From assembly GCA_964453525.1 (NCBI GenBank), contig CAYVOV010000028.1, forward strand, positions 1-38,853: a stretch of 38,853 bases of DNA. Reading direction: 5' to 3'. The position numbers were made by a program, and so were the translations under genes. The notes under the pieces were generated by a model that worked only from the letters and a program-made list of their open reading frames with translations, was not told the DNA's origin and made no database searches. This DNA comes from CAYVOV01 sp964453525. GTDB lineage: Bacteria; Chloroflexota; Dehalococcoidia; Dehalococcoidales; UBA2162. Of the stretch, positions 24,917 to 31,170 are shown piece after piece; the first letter of the stretch is position 1, and every line of letters starts with the position of its first letter.

Positions 24917-25078
24917 ATGGGTAAAAAACATCAAGATACAAAAATTTCGCTTCATCCACTCTCCTTTGAGGAAGCAATCAAAGAACTTTCCAAAACACCT
25001 AAGCGTGAGGATTCTGAGGTTGAGGAGTCTGGCAATACCAAAGAACACGCCCCTGAGTCTGACTCATCAAAGAAGTGA
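24917..25078 (+). CDS. Small unrecognised protein inside the IS1595-type element
   Basis: A 53-residue hydrophilic product (63 if read from an earlier ATG at 24887). It has a short conserved-looking core SLHPLSFEEAIKELSKTPK and a Glu/Ser/Lys tail. Its last 80 bases overlap the transposase gene end on the opposite strand. A near-consensus promoter lies upstream at 24804-24832. I know no function. The LHPLSFEEA core does not look random. It could be an accessory of the transposon or a third element of the toxin-antitoxin locus. The ribosome site is weak. Confidence 0.45.
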   Translation: MGKKHQDTKISLHPLSFEEAIKELSKTPKREDSEVEESGNTKEHAPESDSSKK

Positions 25079-25973
25079 ATCTCTCCTCATCAGTAATCTT
25101 CCTCCGATTAAAGCGAAACTCAAACTCGTTTAAGTAATTACTTAAGTATTCTGCATCTACATGGTGGAATACTCCGTAAAGTCCACGCTTCAGAATGCTC
25201 CAATAGTTCTCAATTCCCTGTGTGTGAATATCGCCATTAACGTAGGCTTCTTCATGTTTAATAATGTCGTGTTGTAAATGGTGCTTTATCTGCTTGTAAG
25301 CGTGATTAGAATCAGTAACAAGTCGTGATTTACTGAACTCAACATTATTGGTCAATACCTCTTTTGCAGTTCTCTGGTTCATCTGTTTGATGTGTTTAGT
25401 CCTGACCTTGCCATCACGTTCTAGTATACCTAGCACAACCGCTTTATCCATTCGTGGATGTCTGTGCTTTGGTCTAATACCCATCTTAATTTCATCTTGA
25501 ATACGCTCACGTAGTGTCCAATGACCACGCTGTTTACCGCCAATATAGGTTTCATCTGCCTCAATGGTTCCGGTAAGAGGCAACAATCTCTTATCTCGCA
25601 TTGCTTCCCTGACACGATGGCACATAAACCAAGCTGATTTATAGGTAATATCTAACTGACGGTGTAATTGATGTGCGCTAATTCCCTTTTTAGAGGCACA
25701 CATTAGATATATTCCAGCAAACCATTTATTTAGAGGGATATGACTATCTTCAAAGACAGTACCAACTGTAGCAGTGAACTGACGCTTACAAGACCTGCAT
25801 TTATAGAGGGATTTGACCGAGTTCTTACCTGGTTGCTTGCGAGTGATGGTATAAGGACTGTTCTCTCCACATTTAGGACAATGTACGCCGTTAGACCATC
25901 GCATCTTCTCCAAATAAGAACGGCACTCCTCATCACTCCATTTGAGAATCTCTAAAAATGTTACACCTTTCAT
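24999..25973 (-). CDS. IS1595-family transposase
   Basis: About 324 residues (329 from an earlier ATG at 25988). It has an N-terminal zinc ribbon (C37, C40, C64 and C67 in 25988 numbering) and the ISXO2-like DDE domain with D145 (TIEADETYIGGK), D226 (LVTDSNHAYK) and the HTQGIENYW motif supplying the third residue. The start at 25973 has GGAAGG seven bases upstream. The 25988 ATG would begin at about the transcription start. The gene is complete and intact between good terminal repeats, so the element may still be able to move. The C-terminus overlaps the small + strand gene. Confidence 0.93.
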   Translation of the reverse strand: MKGVTFLEILKWSDEECRSYLEKMRWSNGVHCPKCGENSPYTITRKQPGKNSVKSLYKCRSCKRQFTATVGTVFEDSHIPLNKWFAGIYLMCASKKGISAHQLHRQLDITYKSAWFMCHRVREAMRDKRLLPLTGTIEADETYIGGKQRGHWTLRERIQDEIKMGIRPKHRHPRMDKAVVLGILERDGKVRTKHIKQMNQRTAKEVLTNNVEFSKSRLVTDSNHAYKQIKHHLQHDIIKHEEAYVNGDIHTQGIENYWSILKRGLYGVFHHVDAEYLSNYLNEFEFRFNRRKITDEERFTSLMSQTQGRVLWYCQTPQPQNPHA

Positions 25974-25996
25974 AGCCATACCTTCCATTTATTAAG

Positions 25997-26025
25997 AGTA
26001 TAGCACATCTGTTCAGGTGTGTCAA
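25997..26025 (-). promoter_or_regulatory. Transposase promoter in the right terminal repeat
   Basis: Minus strand TTGACA (26020-26025), 17-bp spacer, TATACT (25997-26002). The -35 is part of the terminal repeat core TTGACACACCT, so transposase binding to the end could shut its own promoter. Confidence 0.75.
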
Positions 26026-26038
26026 GTATCTAATTGCC

Positions 26039-26055
26039 AGTATTTTCCAATTTTC
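26039..26055. repeat. Back-to-back target-site duplications
   Basis: AGTATTTT (26039-26046, right copy of the first element), one C, then CAATTTTC (26048-26055, left copy of the second). The two transposons are thus separated by 17 bases in total. The partner copies are at 23605-23612 and 28607-28614. Confidence 0.9.
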
Positions 26056-26064
26056 GGTAGTGTA

Positions 26065-26904
26065 TCACTTTGATTTCAAATTAACTAAATCCTGATGAGT
26101 CCATATGTGGTCAGTAATTCTTGCTGCCATAGCTGGAGTAGTTGGATAAGGATTAGCAAGGGATTTATGAGGTTTTACAAAGTTATAGTGCATGAAGTAT
26201 AAAGCAATAGCTAGTTCATGGTTTTCTATCTTTTTAGAGAAAGCATTGGTTAGTCGTGTAAATCTTCTCATATGCATACGCATAGTAAGGTTCTGACGTT
26301 CTACAAAGCTGGTAGAGATTGACCCATCTGCTGGTTTACCTCTGAGAATTTGCTTATCAGTTCCGAGACATTTAGCGGGGCTGTAACGTTTCTCACTTTC
26401 AGGCTCCTGACCATACCATTTAACCAACATAGCATAATCAACATCCTCACCGAACACGTCTTCTACAGCTTTAAGATATACTTGGTGACCATCAGTAGTA
26501 AGTTGAAAGCGATTGGTAACACGCTCTTGTAAATCTCTTAGGAACTCAATGGCATATCCGGCATCACGTTGCCCCACTAACCATGAGGGAACTAACTTAG
26601 TATCAGCATCCAATGCGACCCATGTCCAGACGTCACCATAACCGAATTTACCCTGTTTATCTTCAGGAACATTCTTTTGTTTAGCATAGCAGAATGACCA
26701 TATCTCATCACACTGTATACAACGACAGGGTAAATTCCTTAGATGTTCATATTGATAGATTGCGCAAGCAAGCCCTACGTCTTTAAGTAATTTAACTACT
26801 GTATTGATTGCAATATCGGTTATCCGAGCGGTAGCTCTGATTGAGTTACCCTCACATAAAACCTTGATAACTTGTGATTGTCGTTCTATACTTAATCTAT
26901 TCAT
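26065..26904 (-). CDS. IS1-like DDE transposase
   Basis: About 279 residues from the ATG that gives MNRLSIERQ (four more from the ATG at 26916). The N-terminal helix-turn-helix (about 5-45) is followed by a Cys-containing PCRCIQCDEIW, then the catalytic region: Asp in ALDADTKLVPSW, Asp in LTTDGHQVY and Glu in SFVERQNLTMRM. It ends with the FSKKIENHELAIALYFMHYNF block typical of this group. The stop codon lies inside the left terminal repeat. A consensus promoter lies just upstream. No ribosome site is apparent, which may keep expression low. The gene is intact. Confidence 0.9.
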   Translation of the reverse strand: MNRLSIERQSQVIKVLCEGNSIRATARITDIAINTVVKLLKDVGLACAIYQYEHLRNLPCRCIQCDEIWSFCYAKQKNVPEDKQGKFGYGDVWTWVALDADTKLVPSWLVGQRDAGYAIEFLRDLQERVTNRFQLTTDGHQVYLKAVEDVFGEDVDYAMLVKWYGQEPESEKRYSPAKCLGTDKQILRGKPADGSISTSFVERQNLTMRMHMRRFTRLTNAFSKKIENHELAIALYFMHYNFVKPHKSLANPYPTTPAMAARITDHIWTHQDLVNLKSK

Positions 26905-26936
26905 AATTAATACCAAATTACTATCAAACTGACTAA

Positions 26937-26965
26937 ATTATATCATAGTGCTCAAGCATTGTCAA
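26937..26965 (-). promoter_or_regulatory. Consensus promoter of the IS1-like transposase
   Basis: Minus strand TTGACA (26960-26965), exactly 17 bp, TATAAT (26937-26942): a perfect consensus. The -35 and the next eight bases form the 14-bp repeat TTGACAATGCTTGA, also found at 28563-28576. Confidence 0.85.
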
Positions 26966-26971
26966 GTGGAA

Positions 26972-27027
26972 TATAATAAAAATATTATATCACAAAACTA
27001 ATTTGACAGTATAATAAAAATATTATA
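26972..27027 (+). promoter_or_regulatory. Two identical 18-bp operator palindromes
   Basis: TATAATAAAAATATTATA occurs twice, at 26972-26989 and 27010-27027. Each is a perfect dyad of 7-bp arms around AAAA, 38 bp apart centre to centre. They flank a TTGACA (27003-27008) and touch the toxin start at 27030. This is a likely binding site for the XRE antitoxin, alone or with toxin, giving autorepression. Confidence 0.75.
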
Positions 27028-27029
27028 AT

Positions 27030-27428
27030 ATGATTTATGTAAGTATATTTGATTACGTTGATGTTAATGGACTTAACATCATTAGAGATTGGCTTGACTC
27101 GATACCCGTAAAGGCAAAAGCCAAAATAACAGCTATTCTGAATGCTTTGGAACAGACGGACAGGACTGAATGGCATCACACAAAGTGTACAGAAGTACTT
27201 AAAGGTGATAAAGATGGCTTGGTTTCGGTTAAAGCACTATCTCAAAGAATCCAATATAGAATACTAGGATACGATGGTCCGAATAGAGGAGAGTTTACTC
27301 TTCTTGCACCATGTATAGAACGAAGCAATAGGTATGAACCTAGGGATATAGGGACAACGGCATTTCGACGAATGGCAGAAGTAAATGTAAATCCTAGGTT
27401 TAGGAGGGTTCGCCATGATTTCGGATAA
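27030..27428 (+). CDS. HigB/RelE-superfamily (Gp49-like) toxin
   Basis: A 132-residue protein of the phage-derived Gp49-like/HigB group. The N-terminal DWLDSIPVKAKAKITAILNALE and the middle LSQRIQYRILGYDG segment match the RelE-fold core, which cleaves mRNA on the ribosome. The C-terminal RFRRVRHDFG extension overlaps the antitoxin gene by 14 bases. The toxin-before-antitoxin order is that of higBA-type systems. The ATG at 27030 directly abuts the second operator and has no ribosome site. With a -10 at 27010-27015 the transcript would be nearly leaderless. Confidence 0.82.
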   Translation: MIYVSIFDYVDVNGLNIIRDWLDSIPVKAKAKITAILNALEQTDRTEWHHTKCTEVLKGDKDGLVSVKALSQRIQYRILGYDGPNRGEFTLLAPCIERSNRYEPRDIGTTAFRRMAEVNVNPRFRRVRHDFG

Positions 27429-27927
27429 AGAAAGACAGCTACTTAATAGTCTCGATAATAAAGAATATCGAGAAGCACTTGCCATTGAACATGTTAATAC
27501 TACTCTAGCTATTCAAATTCGCAAGATGCGAGAGAATAAGCAATGGAATCAGAGTGATTTAGCTGAATGCTTGGGCAAACATCAAGAAACTATTTCGCAA
27601 TGGGAAAATCCAGACTACGGTCGATATAGCCTAACTACATTAAAAAAACTAGCAGCAGCCTTTGATGTGGCTTTACTTGTGAAATTTATTCCCTTTAGCG
27701 AGTTGGTCAGAGATATGGTCAACCTATCCGATACTCGTTTGTCTCCCCATAGTTTTGCTGAAGAACAAGCCAATGCCGTTGCGCAGGATTCATTTCCCTC
27801 TTTTCTTGAACATGCTAGAAAAGAGATGCTTACAGATGCAAACATAGCAAAATATTTCTATGAGACACTTGTTTTTTCGGTTGGTACTACAGCAGAGATA
27901 AGTAAGGAGCTAGCTAATGTTAAGTAA
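27415..27927 (+). CDS. XRE-family antitoxin
   Basis: A 170-residue protein. Residues about 30-90 form a Cro/C1-type helix-turn-helix (IRKMRENKQWNQSDLAECLG, KHQETISQWENP, SLTTLKKLAAAFDVALLVKF). The C-terminal 75 residues are helical, lack an obvious family, and are longer than in a minimal HigA. GGAGG lies just ahead of the ATG. It should neutralise the upstream toxin and bind the two 18-bp palindromes. The stop overlaps the next gene's start by 11 bases, so all three genes are probably translated in series. Confidence 0.85.
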   Translation: MISDKERQLLNSLDNKEYREALAIEHVNTTLAIQIRKMRENKQWNQSDLAECLGKHQETISQWENPDYGRYSLTTLKKLAAAFDVALLVKFIPFSELVRDMVNLSDTRLSPHSFAEEQANAVAQDSFPSFLEHARKEMLTDANIAKYFYETLVFSVGTTAEISKELANVK

Positions 27928-28339
27928 AGAATTTCGTCAACGCCTAGCAAAAGAATATCGTTATGCTGTTGAAAAAATGCAGGATTCCTCTGAATCGTCA
28001 AAGAAGTTATTTTATTTTAGTGTTTTTTATGGTGAGTCACAGCGTATAATTAATTTGGAATGGGATAGGGACTTAGCATTAATACACATTGTTAGTCAAT
28101 ATACTTTTAACGCAGTTACAGCTCTTATGAATCCTCCAGCATACGGCATTCATCCTATTAATCCTCAAACAGTGTTCACAGCACTAATACAGGCTGCTTC
28201 CGACCTTGCAACTTATTTTGAAAAAGGTGAAGATAATACGGAAGAATTATATAGAATATTAGGACGCTTTACTGAAATTGGCTACGCTACCAGTGGGAAC
28301 GGAAGCTATCTGTACGAAAAGGGGCTTATTAAGCTCTAG
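27917..28339 (+). CDS. Unrecognised third gene of the toxin-antitoxin operon
   Basis: 140 residues, no family recognised. It begins LSKEFRQRLAKEYRYAVEKMQ and looks largely helical, with an aromatic-rich core (KKLFYFSVFYGESQRIINLEWDR split) and a C-terminal ILGRFTEIGYATSGNGSYLYE. There is no signal peptide or membrane segment. It overlaps the antitoxin gene by 11 bases, with AAGGAG upstream inside that gene, so it is a true operon member. It might be a chaperone for the antitoxin, as in three-part systems, or an unrelated passenger. Its 3' end overlaps the convergent small gene by 11 bases. Confidence 0.7.
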   Translation: MLSKEFRQRLAKEYRYAVEKMQDSSESSKKLFYFSVFYGESQRIINLEWDRDLALIHIVSQYTFNAVTALMNPPAYGIHPINPQTVFTALIQAASDLATYFEKGEDNTEELYRILGRFTEIGYATSGNGSYLYEKGLIKL

Positions 28340-28541
28340 TATGCCACCGTGTTTGTGCTGCTTTCTTAGCTATTTCTGAACGTCTTGCTGGTGATAATCT
28401 TTCGGCTCTAACCTTCCCACCCTTCAAACCACCTTTACGCCCTAGTTCAGCGTAATCTATTCCATCTTGACCAGTAGCCTTCTGGACTATATTAAACGCT
28501 CTTACTGCAAAATCGTGTTCTTTCTTTTTACGCTTTGCCAT
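28329..28541 (-). CDS. Small basic protein at the right end of the IS1-like element
   Basis: 70 residues from the ATG at 28541 (76 from an ATG at 28559 that lies inside the promoter). It is very basic, with a KRKKKEH start and a GRKGGLKGGKVRAERLSPARRSEIAKKAAQTRW tail (in parts), a pattern of Gly/Lys/Ala/Arg seen in many short bacterial proteins of unknown role that may bind nucleic acid. A promoter TTGACA-N17-TACGCT places the transcription start near 28541, so the message may be leaderless. It could assist transposition or the toxin-antitoxin locus. Confidence 0.65.
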   Translation of the reverse strand: MAKRKKKEHDFAVRAFNIVQKATGQDGIDYAELGRKGGLKGGKVRAERLSPARRSEIAKKAAQTRWHTRA

Positions 28542-28547
28542 ACTTAA

Positions 28548-28576
28548 AGCGTAAATCATCGGTCAAGCATTGTCAA
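28548..28576 (-). promoter_or_regulatory. Promoter built on the duplicated 14-mer
   Basis: Minus strand TTGACA (28571-28576), 17 bp, TACGCT (28548-28553). The TTGACAATGCTTGA block is identical to that of the transposase promoter. Confidence 0.55.
28563..28576. repeat. 14-bp direct repeat flanking the cargo
   Basis: TCAAGCATTGTCAA at 28563-28576 and 26952-26965, same orientation. A partial third copy TCAAGCATT is at 28580-28588. It brackets the cargo genes. Confidence 0.8.
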
Positions 28577-28614
28577 CGCTCAAGCATTTCAAAATGATAC
28601 ACTACCCAATTTTC

Positions 28615-28813
28615 CTTTTACTTATTCATTGTTGCACAGGCAACAATGAATATCTATATTTCTTTCGCCGCTATGGTTCGACAGGCTCACCATGAGCGGC
28701 ATTCATCCCCACTCACCCTGAGCTTGTCGAAGGGTCTCCAACTAAGATTGAGAAGAATCCCAATTTTTACGAAAAAATTCTCTACAGGCCGGACTCAAAT
28801 AACACTTATCCTT
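28615..28813. repeat. Chromosomal gap with two palindromic repeats
   Basis: A perfect 12-bp stem ATTCATTGTTGC / GCAACAATGAAT with loop ACAG (28624-28651) and no T-run on either strand. Then comes a known-looking dispersed palindrome, TTCGACAGGCTCA ... TGAGCTTGTCGAA (about 28678-28731). This was the original upstream side of the rpoBC promoter before the transposons arrived. Confidence 0.65.
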
Positions 28814-29158
28814 TTAAAAACCGGTTCTCCTGATAACGATGCCTGACATATACCGGCTGCTATTGTGAAATTCGTTAATGATATTTATCTCTTCATCATT
28901 ACAGCCTATAATCAGCTTAACCTCGGCATCATTTTTCAATGTATCGACAGCGAATACTACTCCTACAAGCCGCCCGTCTGATATTGAACCCTGCCAGACA
29001 TCAAGCTCGTTTCCGTCTCCGCCGCTGACATTCTTCAGATAGCCGTAGTCGAGCGGATAGACAATTTCAGAATGCACGGGATGCACACTACCCTTCGGCC
29101 TGTCAATAATAACTTCATTTGAGGCAAAAAGACTATCCAGTCGTTCCCAGAAGTCCAT
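28814..29158 (-). CDS. Small inorganic-pyrophosphatase-like protein
   Basis: 114 residues (117 from a GTG at 29167). The start MDFWERLDSLFASNEVIIDRP, the middle YPLDYGYLKNVSGGDGNELDVW and the end SRYMSGIVIRRTGF follow the short pyrophosphatase-like family of Firmicutes and Chloroflexi. The metal-binding DGNELDVW segment echoes the DGDPLD motif of family I enzymes, but the protein is about 50-60 residues shorter, and true activity is uncertain. It is last in the minus-strand run, 22-31 bases after coaE. No clear terminator follows. Confidence 0.7.
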   Translation of the reverse strand: MDFWERLDSLFASNEVIIDRPKGSVHPVHSEIVYPLDYGYLKNVSGGDGNELDVWQGSISDGRLVGVVFAVDTLKNDAEVKLIIGCNDEEINIINEFHNSSRYMSGIVIRRTGF

Positions 29159-29189
29159 TTTTTTCACCCGACTTTAAAATAATAGCTTT

Positions 29190-29783
29190 TTAAGTTTGAA
29201 TCTTATCCCAGAGCTCTTTTACCTTTTTCTTCGTTTCTTCGGGGTCGCCGTCGTTATCGATTGCAACATCAGCATGCTTTACCCGCTCTTCCGAAGGAGT
29301 CTGGGAACGGATACGGGCCAGGATTTCTTCCTCGGTCAGTCCGCGCTGCTGCTTGAGACGTTTCACCACTGAATCTTCAGAAGCAACAGTGACCCAGGTT
29401 TCATCGGCCAGATGCGCCCAGCCGGCCTCAACCAGGAGGATAACCTCGAGTACCACCACAGCTACTCCCTGTTTACGGTATTCTTCCAGCCGGGATTTCA
29501 CCAGCTGGTACGCCTGCGGATGGACTATTCCGTTTAGCCGTGACAGGGCCTCAGGGTCGTTGAATACAATTGCCCCGAGCTTTTTACGGTCGATTTCACC
29601 TTCGGGGGACAGTATTCCTTCACCGAAGGTGTTCACCAGGGCACGCCACCCTTCAGTACCGGGTTCAAAGACTTCATGGGCTACTGTATCGGCATCGATA
29701 ACCTGCGCTCCAAGCTCGGCCAGATACCGCGATACCGTGCTCTTACCGCTGCCAATCCCTCCGGTCAGACCGATTACTCGCAT
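29190..29783 (-). CDS. coaE: Dephospho-CoA kinase
   Basis: 197 residues, full length. It catalyses the last step of coenzyme A synthesis, ATP-dependent phosphorylation of the ribose 3'-hydroxyl of dephospho-CoA, in the cytoplasm. The P-loop GGIGSGKST (8-16), the DADTVAHEV motif (30-38) that holds the catalytic Asp, and IVHPQAY (86-92) are all present. The lid region RLKQQRGLTEEEILARI is also typical. The usual PLL of the PLLFE motif reads VILLVEAG here. AGGGAGA precedes the ATG. It sits in a run of minus-strand housekeeping genes. Confidence 0.93.
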   Translation of the reverse strand: MRVIGLTGGIGSGKSTVSRYLAELGAQVIDADTVAHEVFEPGTEGWRALVNTFGEGILSPEGEIDRKKLGAIVFNDPEALSRLNGIVHPQAYQLVKSRLEEYRKQGVAVVVLEVILLVEAGWAHLADETWVTVASEDSVVKRLKQQRGLTEEEILARIRSQTPSEERVKHADVAIDNDGDPEETKKKVKELWDKIQT

Positions 29784-29801
29784 TTCTCCCTGCCTTTCGG
29801 A

Positions 29802-30332
29802 TTATCTCCCCAGCCAGCCCTGCTTTGTTATCAGACCGCGCACGTATGCCGCCTGACCCAAGTGCTGCAGGCCGTCATTGATAACACCGGTGATTCTTCT
29901 AAGGACTGGACTGGTACCATCAAAGGTGGGGCTGTAGGATTCCCTCTCCAGTTCGGTCTCGGTAAGTGCAGTACCGATATAGTCCTTTATACGTTCCTGT
30001 ACAGCCCGGTGATATTCCATTACCGTTTGGCTATCCGGTGCCCGGAACGCCGACATCTCTTCCGGAGTGTGACCGGATCCGGTTTCTGCCGGATCCGGTG
30101 CACGGTTGAACCTGGCGTGCCATTTATCGCTAGTCCACAGCTGCTCCTTTTCCATCACTTCAGACATGTTTCTGTCATGGCTCCGTGTCAGATGCCAGGT
30201 CAGCCAGCCGATGGTATTAGCCCCCGGCGCCGGTTGCCTGTTCAGTTCTTCAGGCGTAAGCCCCTCCAGTACCTGTTCAAGCTGCTCAGCTATCCGGTCG
30301 AATATATCCATAACCAATTGCTGCCAGGCCAT
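29802..30332 (-). CDS. DinB-like metal-binding protein
   Basis: 176 residues of the DinB/YfiT four-helix-bundle superfamily (DUF664-like). The likely metal ligands are H47 (TIGWLTWHLTRSHD), possibly H52, and H157 (LQHLGQAAYVRGL). The helix pattern and the final GWLGR are typical of Chloroflexi and Actinobacteria paralogues. The superfamily includes thiol-dependent S-transferases, but many members have no known reaction, and none can be assigned here. A strong AGGAGG ribosome site precedes the ATG. It lies 20 bases downstream of the methyltransferase gene, so the two are probably co-transcribed. Confidence 0.8.
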   Translation of the reverse strand: MAWQQLVMDIFDRIAEQLEQVLEGLTPEELNRQPAPGANTIGWLTWHLTRSHDRNMSEVMEKEQLWTSDKWHARFNRAPDPAETGSGHTPEEMSAFRAPDSQTVMEYHRAVQERIKDYIGTALTETELERESYSPTFDGTSPVLRRITGVINDGLQHLGQAAYVRGLITKQGWLGR

Positions 30333-30352
30333 TATAACCTCCTGAAATTCTG

Positions 30353-31150
30353 CTACCTTTTTATAGCCCAGAATATGGCACGGTCTGAGGTTTTAACGTA
30401 TGGATTTCCGGCACGGTCACCGTATACTCTCTCCAATGTAAAACCGTATTTCTCAAGCCAGGATTGCACCTCACTGGTGCTGACCGGATGTTTCTGCTGA
30501 ATGTATTCCTTCTCGATAGTCCTTCCGTCAGGAAATGTTACCTTTGTACGGCGTCGAAACCTGGCCAGCCTCTGCTGAGCATCAAACCATATCGTCTCGC
30601 CCTCGGACTCGATACTGGTACCATCCGTGCACCTCCCAGATGGAAATCTTAACGTTACTCCAGCCTTCTGCCAGGAATAAGCAAGCTCGCCCTCCATATG
30701 GTTGTTATCCATGTAAACATGTCCTCTGGGTCTCAGAGAAGCAGCCGCATACTTGATACACTTTTCCTGCTCCCCAGCTGTCGCCAGTTCGTAAAGACAG
30801 TTGCCGCCGAGTATAACAAGGTCGAAATCCCGCGGCCAGTCCCCATCGATGACGTCCCTCTTTTGCAGGAAGATTCTACTCTGTACTTCTTCCGGCAACA
30901 TACTTATTTTACTGCGAGCCTTACCCAGCATGACCTCTGCCTGGTCAAGACCCACAATACTATGACCGTCCTGAGCCAGCGGGATTGAAATACGTCCAGT
31001 TCCGCAGAACGGCTCTAAAATACTAAGAGGGCCGCTTTTTCCTATCAACCGCCGGATAAGTTCCACATCATCGGTATAGTCTTCCTGTTTGTCATATATC
31101 TCGGCAATATGCGATTCTACATCGTACATATTTGTTTTATTAAAAGACAC
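30353..31150 (-). CDS. Class I SAM-dependent methyltransferase
   Basis: 265 residues. Motif I ILEPFCGTGRISIPLA (44-59), the acidic ribose-binding residue in VGLDQAE (D69), and a motif IV-like DLVILGGNCLYEL (about 109-121) mark the Rossmann methyltransferase fold. The C-terminal half is a beta-rich extension (WFDAQQRLARFRRRTKVTF) seen in small-molecule methyltransferases. The substrate is unknown. The start is a GTG at 31150 with GGAGAA upstream. It lies 20 bases after comF in the same direction and 20 bases before the DinB-like gene. Confidence 0.85.
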   Translation of the reverse strand: MSFNKTNMYDVESHIAEIYDKQEDYTDDVELIRRLIGKSGPLSILEPFCGTGRISIPLAQDGHSIVGLDQAEVMLGKARSKISMLPEEVQSRIFLQKRDVIDGDWPRDFDLVILGGNCLYELATAGEQEKCIKYAAASLRPRGHVYMDNNHMEGELAYSWQKAGVTLRFPSGRCTDGTSIESEGETIWFDAQQRLARFRRRTKVTFPDGRTIEKEYIQQKHPVSTSEVQSWLEKYGFTLERVYGDRAGNPYVKTSDRAIFWAIKR

Positions 31151-31170
31151 CGGTATTCTCCGTTAATATT

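Larger units (their letters stand above)
23613..26038. mobile_element. IS1595-family transposon carrying a toxin-antitoxin pair
   Basis: A 2426-bp element. The ends are inverted repeats matching at 17 of 24 positions, GG..ATTA.....TTGACACACCT, at 23613-23636 and 26015-26038. It is flanked by a perfect 8-bp target duplication AGTATTTT (23605-23612 and 26039-26046), as expected for IS1595. Contents: a DUF5615 toxin, a MerR-DUF433 antitoxin, a small + strand gene and the transposase. The duplication is intact and no gene is broken, so the insertion looks recent. Confidence 0.9.
26056..28606. mobile_element. IS1-like transposon carrying a HigBA-type module
   Basis: A 2551-bp element. Terminal inverted repeats GGTAGTGTATCA(C/T)TTTGA lie at 26056-26073 and 28589-28606 (17 of 18 match), with a perfect 8-bp target duplication CAATTTTC (26048-26055 and 28607-28614). 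The left part is a compact transposase unit. The right 1.6 kb is cargo: toxin, antitoxin, an unknown gene and a small minus-strand gene. A 14-bp direct repeat flanks the cargo. Removing it would leave an element of about 0.94 kb, the usual size for a single-gene IS of this kind. Confidence 0.9.

Noticed and set aside
23613..28606. A single composite transposon
   Set aside because: The two transposases are of different families, and each element has its own matching ends and its own target duplication.
28624..28651. 12-bp palindrome as a terminator
   Set aside because: No T-run follows on either strand.
29676..30500. 274-codon + strand frame over coaE and the DinB-like gene
   Set aside because: Antisense shadow of two well-supported minus-strand genes; no recognisable domain.
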